Shown here: piece by piece, positions 25,023 through 34,338 of the stretch
Layout of the letters: each line of letters begins with the position of its first letter
Numbering within the stretch: position 1 is the first letter of the stretch
Origin: an uncultured bacterium
GTDB taxonomy: Bacteria > CSSED10-310 > CALFER01
Assembly: GCA_937951895.1 (NCBI GenBank)
Contig: CALFER010000036.1
Location: forward strand, 1-64,000
Direction of reading: 5' to 3'
Length of the DNA: 64,000 bases
Notes under the pieces: generated by a model
What the model was told of the DNA's origin: nothing
The model's input: only the letters and a program-made list of their open reading frames with translations
The model's database searches: none
Made by a program: the position numbers and the translations under genes

Positions 25023-27190
25023 AGATCACCATGCGGATCGATGCGGAACACGACTATGACCGTGAATTGATCGGGCGGAAGGGCCAGGCCTTCACCGATC
25101 TCGTGCAACGTGGAATCCCGGTCCCGGAGACCTGGTGTGTGAGCAGCCGTGTCTACGCGTATTATCTCGAAAAGACCGGTCTCAAACCGCGCCTCCCCGT
25201 CATCCTGAACCGGAAACGCTTCGAGGACATGCGCTGGGAGGAGGTCTGGGACCTGTCGCTCCAGATCCGCAACCTGTTTCTCAGAACCCCGCTGCCCCCG
25301 GAAATCGCCTCACCCCTCACCCAGGAGATAGCCGAGTTGTTCGGTGAGCGGCTGGTTGCCATCCGTTCATCGGTCGTGACGGATCCCGGGATCGCGCATG
25401 AATTTTCGGATCTGCACGATTCCTATCTCGCGATTCAGGGCGCGGAAGCGATCATCCGGCACATTCGGCTCGTCTGGTCGTCGCTCTGGTCCTACGACGC
25501 CATCCTGCTCAATCAGGAACTCGGGCTGAGCAGCGACCGGTCGCGCATGGCGGTGCTTCTGCAGCCCACGATCGAGGCTGACGCGTCGGGCTTTGCGTTC
25601 ACGCGTGTGTCGCAGGGTGAAGATGTTCTGCAGATCGAGGCTGTTCATGGCCATAACCGGTTGCTCGCGCGGGATCCGATTGCTCCCGACATCTGGACGC
25701 TCCGGCGGCACGACACCCGGATTCTCGGACACGAACCCGGCGACCGCCGGCAGGTCGTCACGATCACACGGTCGGGTGTGCGGATCGATCCGGCGAACGG
25801 GGAAACCTCGGGAGAAGCCCCGCTGGCCTCGGACGATCTGCGCCGGATCACCGAAATGAGTCTCAGGATCGAAGCGGCCGCCGGAAAACCGCAATGTATC
25901 GAGTGGACGATCCGCAATCATGTCCCGGTGACGCTCAATGTCAGGCCCTGTTCGGACTGCGGGCAGAACGGCGTGTCGGCGGGCATCTTCGAACAGCGTT
26001 CGTGGCAGCAGGATCTCTCACGCAACCATTCCGAACTCAAACTGCTTCGTGAAACGCTCGAAACGGTCAATTACCCCCGCATCCAGGCCGAAATCGACCA
26101 GTTCCGCGATGAGACGCTCGCGGACCTTTCGGATGCGGAACTGCTGAGCGAGGTGCTGCGCCGGAGACGGTTCTATGAGACCTGGCGGACGCATTACTGG
26201 AGTCATTTCATTCCGCTGGTTCACGGCATCCGCCTGTTCGGCCGGGAATACAACGACCGCATGGAACCGGCGGACCCCTTCGAGTTTCTCACGCTGCTGA
26301 CCGGCACCCCCATGATCAGTGTCCGGCGCAACGATACGCTCCGTGCGATCGCCCGGTCGATTCCATCCGGACCGGGGCTCGCCGATGCAATCCGGAACGG
26401 CGATTTCGAGAATCCGCGGATTCTCGAACTGATCCGGACGATTGAAACCTCCGCCGCGCATCTCTCGGCTATTCTGGCTTCCCGCGATAACCAGCGCTCC
26501 CTGCTGCGCCTCCTGTTGCAGTTGACCAACGGGTGCGAACCGGAGACGATACCGGCACTCCTGCCCGATCGGGAAGCACTCGAGACGCGGTTTATCGGGA
26601 GTTTCGATGAGGAAGACCGGCAGAAGGCGCGCGAACTGCTCGAGTTTGCCCGGACGAGTTACCGGTTGCGCGATGACGATAACATTCTGCTGGGAAAGAT
26701 CGAGTCGATCTACCGGGTCGCGTTGCGGGAGGCCACTGACCGGCTGTCTCGCAGGGGAATTCTCGATCCGGCCCGTGTGACCGACACGGATGTGCTCGAT
26801 ATCCTCCCCGGGTCACTGCTGCACGACGGTCTGTCCAGGACCCCTTCCGGGCGGACCCCTGCGGTGCGGATCCGCCAGGCGTACGGCCAGCCCGCCGTGG
26901 CCGGGATTGCCCGAGGCCGGGCGCGGGTCATCCGCAACGACCGCGATCTGTTTTCGTTTCAGCAGGGCGAGATCATGATCTGTGATTCGATCGATCCGAA
27001 CATGACCTTCGTTGCACCGCTGTGCAGCGGGATCGTCGAGCGCCGCGGAGGCATGCTCGTGCATGGCGCCATCATCGCCCGCGAATACGGCATCCCGTGC
27101 ATTACCGGGATTCCCGACGCCACCACACAGATCTCCACGGGTGATGCACTCACCATCGACGGCTATCTCGGACTCGTGATTGTCGGTTGA
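25019..27190 (+). CDS. PEP synthase/rifampicin phosphotransferase-like enzyme
   Basis: This 723-residue protein starts at ATG 25019 (GGAG upstream, ATGA overlap). An N-terminal ATP-grasp domain shows GRKGQAFTDLVQRGIPVPETW, LVAIRSSV and the segment SGFAFTR. A helical middle region (about residues 320-600) has no PEP synthase counterpart. The C-terminal swivelling domain has the phospho-carrying His in GGMLVHGAIIAREYGIPC. The PEP/pyruvate TIM barrel of true PEP synthases is absent. ATP-grasp, helical domain and His domain in this order is the architecture of rifampicin phosphotransferases, which transfer the beta-phosphate of ATP to the drug. The helical domain diverges, so the acceptor here may differ. 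Confidence 0.8.
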   Translation: MKITMRIDAEHDYDRELIGRKGQAFTDLVQRGIPVPETWCVSSRVYAYYLEKTGLKPRLPVILNRKRFEDMRWEEVWDLSLQIRNLFLRTPLPPEIASPLTQEIAELFGERLVAIRSSVVTDPGIAHEFSDLHDSYLAIQGAEAIIRHIRLVWSSLWSYDAILLNQELGLSSDRSRMAVLLQPTIEADASGFAFTRVSQGEDVLQIEAVHGHNRLLARDPIAPDIWTLRRHDTRILGHEPGDRRQVVTITRSGVRIDPANGETSGEAPLASDDLRRITEMSLRIEAAAGKPQCIEWTIRNHVPVTLNVRPCSDCGQNGVSAGIFEQRSWQQDLSRNHSELKLLRETLETVNYPRIQAEIDQFRDETLADLSDAELLSEVLRRRRFYETWRTHYWSHFIPLVHGIRLFGREYNDRMEPADPFEFLTLLTGTPMISVRRNDTLRAIARSIPSGPGLADAIRNGDFENPRILELIRTIETSAAHLSAILASRDNQRSLLRLLLQLTNGCEPETIPALLPDREALETRFIGSFDEEDRQKARELLEFARTSYRLRDDDNILLGKIESIYRVALREATDRLSRRGILDPARVTDTDVLDILPGSLLHDGLSRTPSGRTPAVRIRQAYGQPAVAGIARGRARVIRNDRDLFSFQQGEIMICDSIDPNMTFVAPLCSGIVERRGGMLVHGAIIAREYGIPCITGIPDATTQISTGDALTIDGYLGLVIVG

Positions 27191-27267
27191 GCGGTCTGGC
27201 AGAGCGCGCCTGTGCGGAGGCAGACGCCACCCATCCATCCTCTTTTGCTTTCTATCGCTATGCTGAT

Positions 27268-27396
27268 ATAAGGGGACACCTTACTTAATTCGGTTTTGGT
27301 ATGAAGTTTTCGGTTTTAATGTTCAGATGGTCATGTTTAAAGGGGTAACAGCTTGATGCCGGAGTTGGAGCTGAATTAAGTATGGTGTCCCTTTAT
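27268..27396. mobile_element. MITE-like element with 24-bp terminal inverted repeats
   Basis: The ends 27268-27291 and 27373-27396 are inverted repeats of 24 bp with two mismatches (outer parts GGGGACACCTTACTTAATTC and, inverted, GGGACACCATACTTAATTC). They enclose 81 bp with no coding capacity. The whole 129-bp unit sits in the 265-bp gap between the phosphotransferase-like gene and the S8 gene. It looks like a non-autonomous element; no transposase is in the window. Confidence 0.65.
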
Positions 27397-27455
27397 TTCT
27401 GTATGCAGATAATGTCGGCACAGGGGCAGGCGGCACCCGCGCCACCCGGACCAGG

Positions 27456-30398
27456 TTACGGACTGTACCCGAATTCGGCGACAGCCAGCTCACCCATGAT
27501 CGCCGCCATGTCCGGCGTCAGCATCGCGCCCAGAAAACGCAGATTGGTGACCGTCGCGGAGCCCGTGTCCGGCCAGACGAATTCCGGAATCACGATCTCG
27601 GGCGTCGAACCGGTCGGCAGATCCCGGAACGCGAAATCGATTGTCGGCGTGCCCGGCACATAATGCACCCAGGACGGCCAGAACCAGTAGTCGCCAAAAA
27701 CATCCAGCACGAAGAAGACCGGCACGTCTTCTCGAAGGGCATCGGGATTGTCCAGATAACCCGTCACACTGAACGGTTCGCCGGGATGCGCCATCGCGGG
27801 TACTTCGAGCCGGACGCCCAGTTCATGTGCGGGGGTCGGCGTCGGCGGGACGTAGTCGCAATCCGCGTCGAACTCGATCCGGAAATCGTCGATGTTCCAA
27901 CCGCCCATCGCCACCGTCGAGTCCGTCGGACCCATCGTCCAGCGGAACTTCACCTGGCTTTCGCCATCGAGCAATCCTCCGACGGGTGCTTCGACATCGA
28001 ACCAGAAATCCATGACCATCGGATAATTTTCGTTCTGCCAGAGGGTCATCCAGGTGGCTCCGGCGTCCGTCGAGACATCCCAGGCGGCATGGTCACGCAC
28101 CGCGCTGTCCACGTTCAGCCAGAGACTCAGGTAGAGCGTCGTGCCGATCCCCGCCGAGCAATCGATGACGGGGGATTCGAGCGCGTAGACCGGCATGTCG
28201 TTTTCGTAGGCCCCATTGAGATTGTATCCGTAGACCGAGTTGCCGGTCCGGCCTTTCGTCGGATCGCCGGCCTGTCCCGACGGTGTTCCCCATGCCCACG
28301 CACCTCCCGTGATCGCCCATCCCGGATCGCTGTCCATGGTCTCGTTCAACACCACGAATCGCTTGAACGTTTTCACGCTGTAGTTCGATCCGCCGTTGTC
28401 GTCCGTCGTCAGGTTGAGAGCCTCGTCGGCCGATCCGATCCAGTACTGATAGGTCGTGCATTCCGACAAGCCTGTCAGCGTGACGGAATGGGAGGTGGCC
28501 AGGCGGGTCTGCTCGAACACTCCGGACAGCGGCATGGCGTCCCCGTACCGCACGATCGTCGTGGCCGGTTCATCCGTCGTCCATGAAACGGTGACTGACG
28601 TCGAGGTGACGGACTGGACCGTGAGACTCGTGATGGCCGGCGGGATGCAGTCGACCGTCGCGGTTTCCGTCACGTCTCCGGGGCTGCCCCCATGATCGGC
28701 GTCGTGATAGGTCACCGTGATCGTGTCGCCATGATGCACCTGGAGACTTCCGTCGGCCGCCGCCGTTCCCTCGACGATCGCCATGACTCCGGCAAACACG
28801 CCCGCGACGGTTTCAGTCAGCGTGACGGATTCGGAAGTGGTCTCGGTCGTGCTCCGGATCCCGACGCTGAGCGTTCCTGTGCCGGTCAGATCCGAGTCGG
28901 CGACCTGAATTCCGATGAAACTCTCACACGCGAACGCGGTCCGATTCAGGAACATGCGGCCCTGTGAGACCGGTTCGAGCACATCGCGGACCGCGAGATA
29001 GCAATCGATTTCGCCCGATCCGTATGCGTTGTTCGGGATGCTGCGGTCCTCCGACGGGCCGCATTCGTTCGTATCCGTGGCCCAGGCCGATTCCCGGATG
29101 ACTGCAACGGTCGAGGGGATATCGCCTTCGAGCGCGGGATTGGCGGACCACAGGAGCGCGATCATGCCGGTCACATGCGGTCCGGCCATCGAGGTCCCGC
29201 TGCCCGCTCCGTAGGTGCCTCCCGGGACCGCCGAGCGCACATTGCTTCCCGGTGCGACCACATCGGGTTTGGCGACCAGTGTCAGGACCGACGGCCCCCG
29301 GCTCGAAAACGCGGATAACAGTCCGCCGCGATTCGTGGATCCGGTGGTGAAGACATTTTCGTAATCACCGGGCGAGCGCAGCGTATAGCACGCCGTGCCT
29401 TCGTTTCCGGCCGAAACCTCGACGAATATCCCCGCCGCGATCAGCGCATCGATATCGTCCTGGAACTCGTCATCCCCGCCGGGAAAACCCCAGGAATTGT
29501 TGATGGCGTGCGGTGCTTTCGCCGGATCGGGATTCGCCCCCGTCAGATCCGTCGGCGCCAGGATCCACTGAAATCCCGCGTGAAACCAAGCCGCCTCGCC
29601 GCTGCCCTCCGCGTCCATGCACTTCACGGCAATCCATTTCGCTCCCGGTGCAACCCCGATCTGATTGCTCCCTCCGTCATCGCCGACCATCGTGCCGGTC
29701 GTGTGCGTGCCATGCCCGTTGTCGTCCAGCGGGACGGTCGCCGAGGTGCCGGTCGCGTCGAACCAGTTGTAATTGTGATCCGCGGTCGACCCGTTCCAGC
29801 CGCGATACGACGGCTGCAGCGCGGGATGCTCCCAGTCGACGCCCGTATCGTGATCGCACAGCACGATCCCCTCACCCCTGACGCCGAATTCCGCCCAGAC
29901 ATCGGATGCGCGGATCTGCGAGATGTTCCACTCGACCGCGCGCTCCTCCCGCTGCCCCGCCGGATCCGGAGTGATCGGGGTCGGATCGATCGCACGGATG
30001 CGCCGGTTGAGGAGGATGTCGCGCACATCGTCACGGGAGGCGATCCGTTCGAGCGTGTCGGAATCGAGCCGGGCCTGGAGCATGTTCCGGATCCAGAAGG
30101 AGCGATACGGCACGTCCGTCTGATCCAGCAGGGCTTGCAGGGCGCGTTGGCTGGTGTCCGCGGTGTTCCGGAGTGTGTCGAACACCCAGCGCGCTTTTGC
30201 TTCCCGCGTCGCGATACGATTCGCGGGGGAGAGGTCGGCCCGGTCGGTCAGAACGATCAGGCAATCCGCCGACCCGTCGCGCTGGATTGTCAGGCGGACG
30301 TCGTCCGGCACGGTTGCGGAACGGGCGTCGGACGGGAATGCGCAGAACAGAAAGGCAGTAAACCAGACCGTCAGTGCGGCGCACAGCAGCTTTTTCAT
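27456..30398 (-). CDS. Secreted S8-family (subtilisin-like) serine protease with FnIII domain
   Basis: This 980-residue protein has a signal peptide (residues 1-27), an N-terminal propeptide region, and the catalytic triad in DHDTGVDWEHPA (Asp near 183), DDNGHGTHTTGTM (His near 229) and GSGTSMAGPHVTG (Ser near 401), with the oxyanion Asn in NNSWGFPG. Next come a domain with repeated TGTLSVGIRSTTETTS character, a fibronectin type III domain (AITSLTVQSVTSTSVTVSW), a jelly-roll segment (PGWAITGGAWAWGTPSG), a PTPTP linker near residue 860 and a C-terminal beta domain shared with the M1 peptidase. The start is supported by GAGGAG upstream. It is the last gene of a six-gene minus-strand run. Confidence 0.93.
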   Translation of the reverse strand: MKKLLCAALTVWFTAFLFCAFPSDARSATVPDDVRLTIQRDGSADCLIVLTDRADLSPANRIATREAKARWVFDTLRNTADTSQRALQALLDQTDVPYRSFWIRNMLQARLDSDTLERIASRDDVRDILLNRRIRAIDPTPITPDPAGQREERAVEWNISQIRASDVWAEFGVRGEGIVLCDHDTGVDWEHPALQPSYRGWNGSTADHNYNWFDATGTSATVPLDDNGHGTHTTGTMVGDDGGSNQIGVAPGAKWIAVKCMDAEGSGEAAWFHAGFQWILAPTDLTGANPDPAKAPHAINNSWGFPGGDDEFQDDIDALIAAGIFVEVSAGNEGTACYTLRSPGDYENVFTTGSTNRGGLLSAFSSRGPSVLTLVAKPDVVAPGSNVRSAVPGGTYGAGSGTSMAGPHVTGMIALLWSANPALEGDIPSTVAVIRESAWATDTNECGPSEDRSIPNNAYGSGEIDCYLAVRDVLEPVSQGRMFLNRTAFACESFIGIQVADSDLTGTGTLSVGIRSTTETTSESVTLTETVAGVFAGVMAIVEGTAAADGSLQVHHGDTITVTYHDADHGGSPGDVTETATVDCIPPAITSLTVQSVTSTSVTVSWTTDEPATTIVRYGDAMPLSGVFEQTRLATSHSVTLTGLSECTTYQYWIGSADEALNLTTDDNGGSNYSVKTFKRFVVLNETMDSDPGWAITGGAWAWGTPSGQAGDPTKGRTGNSVYGYNLNGAYENDMPVYALESPVIDCSAGIGTTLYLSLWLNVDSAVRDHAAWDVSTDAGATWMTLWQNENYPMVMDFWFDVEAPVGGLLDGESQVKFRWTMGPTDSTVAMGGWNIDDFRIEFDADCDYVPPTPTPAHELGVRLEVPAMAHPGEPFSVTGYLDNPDALREDVPVFFVLDVFGDYWFWPSWVHYVPGTPTIDFAFRDLPTGSTPEIVIPEFVWPDTGSATVTNLRFLGAMLTPDMAAIMGELAVAEFGYSP

Positions 30399-30859
30399 CG
30401 TGTGATCAACTCCTCATACATGCGATACGGGGTTTCTTCCATTCCCAGCTCGGAATAGGTTTTCCGCGCGGGAAGGTTGTCCTTCTCGACATACAGACGG
30501 AAGCCGCAGACACTTGGTTCGGCACCCGCCATGGTTTTCAGTTCCTGAACCATTCTCCGGTAGATGCCCTGCCGGCGGAAATCGGGCTGCACATAGACGC
30601 TCTGGATCCACCAGAACAATCCGTTTCGCCAGTCACTCCATTCATAGGTGATGAGCAGGCAGGCCGCCGGGCGAGTGTCGGATTCCGCCACGAGATAGAA
30701 TCCGTATTCCGGATGCGCGATCAGGTTGCGGACCCCGTCGAGCACCGTCTGGCCGGGCAGCGTGCGCTGTTCGGTCTCCTGCGCCATCGCGACATTGAAT
30801 GCCGCGATCGTCCAGGCATCGCCCATGTCCGCTCGTCGTATCACCATCGCGTCGCTCAT
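30395..30859 (-). CDS. GNAT-family N-acetyltransferase
   Basis: This 154-residue protein has the GNAT fold: VIRRADMGDAWTIAAF at the start, IQSVYVQPDFRRQGIYRRM as the acetyl-CoA-binding motif A (RRQGI pyrophosphate loop), and LYVEKDNLPARKTYSELGM as motif B. It would transfer an acetyl group from acetyl-CoA to an amine; the substrate is unknown. ATG 30859 was chosen for the AGGAGG six bases upstream. The stop overlaps the S8 protease start as ATGA. Confidence 0.9.
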   Translation of the reverse strand: MSDAMVIRRADMGDAWTIAAFNVAMAQETEQRTLPGQTVLDGVRNLIAHPEYGFYLVAESDTRPAACLLITYEWSDWRNGLFWWIQSVYVQPDFRRQGIYRRMVQELKTMAGAEPSVCGFRLYVEKDNLPARKTYSELGMEETPYRMYEELITR

Positions 30860-30890
30860 CCGGCACCTCCTCATCGTAACGCGTTGATCA

Positions 30891-32093
30891 TCATAACATC
30901 CTGCAAATGACACCTTTCAGATAGGCCGACTCGGGGAAGGACAGACGGATCGGGTGGTCGGGCCCGTGCCCCAGCGTCTGCAGAATCTGCGCATCCCGAC
31001 CGGCATCCTTCGCCGCCCACCGAAGCGCTTCCTGGAACGACTGCATGTCGATTGCCCCCGAGCATGAAAACGTCGCCAGAATGCCATCCGGTCCCAGGCA
31101 TTTCATCGCGTGCAGATTCAGATCCTTGTAGGCGCGCATCGCGTGATCGACGTGGTTCTGGAGCGGCGCGAGTTTGGGCGGGTCGAGCACGATCAGGTCA
31201 AACTGCCGGCTCTCACCCGCGAACCGTCTGAGCGCTTCGAACACGTCGTCCCGCACGGCGTCGCTCCGCGCACTGTCCAGCCCGTTGAGTTCCAGATTAC
31301 CTCGCCCCGCCTCGAGTGCCGGCGCGGAATTGTCCATCCGGAGTGCCGACCGGGCGCCTGCCGCCAGCGCATGCACCGCGAACGATCCGGTGTATGAAAA
31401 CGCGTCGAGCACCTCCCGCCCCGCGCAATACTCGGCCACCCGGAGCTTGTTGGTGCGCTGATCCAGATAAAAACCGGTTTTCTGGCCGTGCAGCAGATTC
31501 ACCGCATACCGGAACCCGTTCTCCCGGATCGTCATCATCCCGGACGGCAACGCTCCCGCCAGCAGGCCCTCGCGATCCGTCAGCCCTTCCTGCCGCCGCG
31601 CCGCCACCGCGTTCTTCTCGATGATGCCCTCGGGCCGCAATCGCTCCATCAACCATTGCGTGATGAGGGGTTTGAGGCGATCCATTCCGGCCGTCAGGGT
31701 CTGGACAACGAGATGCTCCGCGTAGCGGTCGACGATCAGCCCCGGCAATCCGTCGGCTTCCGAGTAGACCAGGCGGTATGAATCGGTGACCGCCGGATCG
31801 AACAGCCCCTCGCGCCGCGCGATCGTCCCCCTGAGCATCCCGTCGAGCCATATTGGTTCATCGAACCCGGACTCGTCGAACGTCAGCATGCGGAGGCGGA
31901 TCTGGGAGGCGGGATTCAGGTGCGCCCAGCCGATCGGCTCCCCGGCTTCGCTCACCACGCGTACCACGCCGCCCGGCCCGACGCTGCCCCGGATCTCGCG
32001 GATCGACCCGGACATGACCCACGGATGCTGCCGGAGGAGGGGTTTCACACGCGCTTGCCGGACGACCGCTGCCGCCTGCCCCCGGCCGGTCAT
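30891..32093 (-). CDS. Class I SAM-dependent rRNA (cytosine-C5) methyltransferase, RlmI family
   Basis: This 400-residue protein has an N-terminal PUA-like RNA-binding region (KPLLRQHPWVMSGSI, GEPIGWAHLNPASQIRLR), a central segment LIVDRYAEHLVVQ, and a Rossmann methyltransferase domain with the SAM loop DAFSYTGSFAVHALAAGA, motif LIVLDPPKLAP, and FSCSGAID with the catalytic Cys. RlmI methylates C1962 of 23S rRNA; the same reaction type is likely here. ATG 32093 overlaps the upstream ThyX-like stop as ATGA. Confidence 0.88.
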   Translation of the reverse strand: MTGRGQAAAVVRQARVKPLLRQHPWVMSGSIREIRGSVGPGGVVRVVSEAGEPIGWAHLNPASQIRLRMLTFDESGFDEPIWLDGMLRGTIARREGLFDPAVTDSYRLVYSEADGLPGLIVDRYAEHLVVQTLTAGMDRLKPLITQWLMERLRPEGIIEKNAVAARRQEGLTDREGLLAGALPSGMMTIRENGFRYAVNLLHGQKTGFYLDQRTNKLRVAEYCAGREVLDAFSYTGSFAVHALAAGARSALRMDNSAPALEAGRGNLELNGLDSARSDAVRDDVFEALRRFAGESRQFDLIVLDPPKLAPLQNHVDHAMRAYKDLNLHAMKCLGPDGILATFSCSGAIDMQSFQEALRWAAKDAGRDAQILQTLGHGPDHPIRLSFPESAYLKGVICRML

Positions 32094-33637
32094 GCGGAGT
32101 CTCCCGGTTCGAGCAGTCGCTTGCGGGTCTCGTCGAACGCGTCCTTGCCGCACGCAAACAGAAGACTCAGCGGCATGATGTCGCGCGCCGCTTCGATCAT
32201 CCGTCCCGTGATGCCGCGAATATCCCATTGCGCGTGCTGGTCCTGACGCAGTCTCGCGAGATGATTCAGTTCGCGCGCGTTCATCTGCACCCTCAGGCAG
32301 CGGCGGTGCGCATTGAGCAGCGGGTAGGGCGCCGCATCGGGATTCCGGGCATGGATCATCTCGAACATCGCCTCGGCATCCCGTACGCCGTCTGAAAACA
32401 CCTCCACCGCGTCCGTTCCGTGGAACAGCGGCGGCATCGTCACGCCGTCGGACGGGTCATAGGGTGCCGTCGTCAGGGTGGCCATCCGGTGGCGCTTGAG
32501 CTGACCGAAGGCGGCGGCGCTGATCCGGATCTCGAAACAGGCCTCGGCGTATTCGAATTCGCGCGGCATCGGATCCCACGCCTCGATGTTCCCGTAAAGC
32601 GCGGTAAAGAAGCCGCGGCAGTCGTCGGGTGCCAGTGAGGCGTCGTGCGGGATACCGGCGCGCATGAACAGCGCATCGAGCACTTTCCGGTCGGCGTCGG
32701 GCGTGCCCCACAACAGCGTCACGTCACGAACCGGATTTCCCGGCGGATCGGCTGAAGGGGAGGGGGAAAAGTCGGAGCTCCGGGAGCGGAGCGTCGCGAC
32801 CCGGGAGCGGAGCGTCGCGACCCGGGCGCGGAGCGTTGCTGCCAGTTCGCTCAGGGCGGCGGTCGAATCGGTATATTTGATCAGGGAGGGGGCCACTCCG
32901 TCGACCACGCGGAAGGCTGCGCGACCGAATTCGCGGATTTCGCTCAGGGGTGAGGAGGCCGTGCAGCGGAGGAGGTATTCGAGATTTCTCGCGTTGAGCG
33001 TCAGGCCCATCTGGGAGGTGACGCAGAGCGGGAGCACGTACCGGGCGTCTTCGCCGGTGTCGGACGGGTCCTTCCCGAGCGCATCCGCGAGAATCGCGCT
33101 GATCCGTTCGTAGCGTGCAAACTGCCGTTCGACATATTCCTGAAATGCGGCGCTCAGGCCCATCGTGTGAATTTCGTCCGGAACGATGAAATCCTGTCCC
33201 AGCCGGATGTAGCGCTGCGATTTTTCGGTGTAGGAACAGAGCCGGTGCATCTGGAGCGATTCCATGGCGAGGCGCGACAGGCCGATCACGTCGAGATTGA
33301 ATGTGGCGTGTTCCGCGACGGAGTTGTGGCCCAGGCCGAAGACGATCGAGCGGTTCGAGCGGCGGGCTTTGCTGACCCATTGCCGTGATTCCGCGCGGAG
33401 CTGGTCGACCGGGCGCGGGTCGCGGCTGATCCGGGCGTAGGCTGCGCTGAGCGTTTCGGGGGTCATGTTGTCCGCCTGGAGCCACTCGCGGATTTTCGCC
33501 CGCAGTTCGAGTTCGGTGGGCCGCGGGATATCGGGGCTCCGATCGGGATTCAAGTAGTCCAGCATGAGTTCCAGAAAGCGATGCCACTCGACGAGCAGCT
33601 CGCGATCCACGTTATGTCCGGCCAGTAAAACCTTCAT
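32090..33637 (-). CDS. Two-domain ThyX-like protein (flavin-dependent thymidylate synthase family)
   Basis: This 515-residue protein contains two ThyX-type domains, about twice the length of canonical ThyX. The first has GHNSVAEHATFNLDV and MHRLCSYTEKSQRYIRLG; the second has AEACFEIRISAAAFGQLK and KRHRMATLTTAPYDPSDG. The ThyX signature RHR-x7-S is split: domain 1 keeps the S-x2-S-x-RY half but has MHR, while domain 2 has RHR but lost the Ser and Arg-Tyr. ThyX makes dTMP from dUMP using FAD and methylenetetrahydrofolate. Whether this protein is active is uncertain. A 21-bp triplication expands the linker between domains. ATG 33637 overlaps the TrmN6-like stop. Confidence 0.8.
   Translation of the reverse strand: MKVLLAGHNVDRELLVEWHRFLELMLDYLNPDRSPDIPRPTELELRAKIREWLQADNMTPETLSAAYARISRDPRPVDQLRAESRQWVSKARRSNRSIVFGLGHNSVAEHATFNLDVIGLSRLAMESLQMHRLCSYTEKSQRYIRLGQDFIVPDEIHTMGLSAAFQEYVERQFARYERISAILADALGKDPSDTGEDARYVLPLCVTSQMGLTLNARNLEYLLRCTASSPLSEIREFGRAAFRVVDGVAPSLIKYTDSTAALSELAATLRARVATLRSRVATLRSRSSDFSPSPSADPPGNPVRDVTLLWGTPDADRKVLDALFMRAGIPHDASLAPDDCRGFFTALYGNIEAWDPMPREFEYAEACFEIRISAAAFGQLKRHRMATLTTAPYDPSDGVTMPPLFHGTDAVEVFSDGVRDAEAMFEMIHARNPDAAPYPLLNAHRRCLRVQMNARELNHLARLRQDQHAQWDIRGITGRMIEAARDIMPLSLLFACGKDAFDETRKRLLEPGDSA
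32781..32843 (-). repeat. 21-bp triplication inside the ThyX-like linker
   Basis: Three successive 21-bp units (32781, 32802, 32823) share CGGGAGCGGAGCGTCGCGAC and encode the heptad RVATLRS/A. The first two are identical and the third has diverged, which suggests slippage expansion of an inter-domain linker. Confidence 0.85.
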
Positions 33638-34338
33638 AGAGCGTCCTGAGTCGATTGGAGTGTTTCCGGAAGAATCACGGGTGGCAGCACCCGCAAACCC
33701 TCGCGTCCCCCCTTGACGGCCCGCGTCATGACGAACAGCGCCCGGCCGTCCCGGTGATGCAGCAGTTGCAGTTCCTTCGCGCGGAATTCCGTCCGGGCCA
33801 GTTCGCAGAACAGATGATCCAGCCGGGAGGGATGATAGAGTATCACGAGATCGCCGTCGTGTGCGAGCAGATATCGGGCTGCCTGGAGAAAAGCCGGGAG
33901 TCCTCCGTTGAGTTCCTGCCGGCTCCGGCGTTCCGAGGCGCTTCCGCCGGGGAAGTCCCGTCCCGGAGCGAAGAACGGCGGGTTCATGATTGCCAGTTGA
34001 AAGGAGCTCTTTGCCACCAGTCCCTGCAGTTTCCGGATGTCTTGGTTGAACACGCGGATCCGTCCTGTCAGGTGATTCGACGCGACGTTCCGCTCCGCCC
34101 GCCCGCAAGTCTCGGCGTCCAGTTCGAACGCCCAGATCTCGCCGATGCCCGCGCGCCGCGCCAGCAGCACCGACAGTGTCCCGTCGCCGCCGCCCAGATC
34201 CGCGACCCGCGCGTAGGTCTTCTCCGGAACGAATCTCGCCAGTTCCAGCGCTTCGCGTCCGGAGTGGAACCCCTCGCCATCGGTTTCGATCCGGAGATCG
34301 GGATCGGGAACCCGACGGGGGTTTGGGGAGTTGTTCAT
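33634..34338 (-). CDS. tRNA1(Val) adenine-N6 methyltransferase-like protein (TrmN6 family)
   Basis: This 234-residue SAM methyltransferase has motif I VADLGGGDGTLSVLLARR, the acidic loop AFELDAETC, motif IV IMNPPFFAPGRD (NPPF, typical of amino-group N-methyltransferases) and the C-terminal FRAKELQLLHHRDGRALFVM. TrmN6 methylates A37 of tRNA-Val, and the FxS-x-x-E start region (GFHSGREALELARF) fits that family, but other small N6 methyltransferases cannot be excluded. It overlaps both neighbours by ATGA. Confidence 0.8.
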   Translation of the reverse strand: MNNSPNPRRVPDPDLRIETDGEGFHSGREALELARFVPEKTYARVADLGGGDGTLSVLLARRAGIGEIWAFELDAETCGRAERNVASNHLTGRIRVFNQDIRKLQGLVAKSSFQLAIMNPPFFAPGRDFPGGSASERRSRQELNGGLPAFLQAARYLLAHDGDLVILYHPSRLDHLFCELARTEFRAKELQLLHHRDGRALFVMTRAVKGGREGLRVLPPVILPETLQSTQDAL

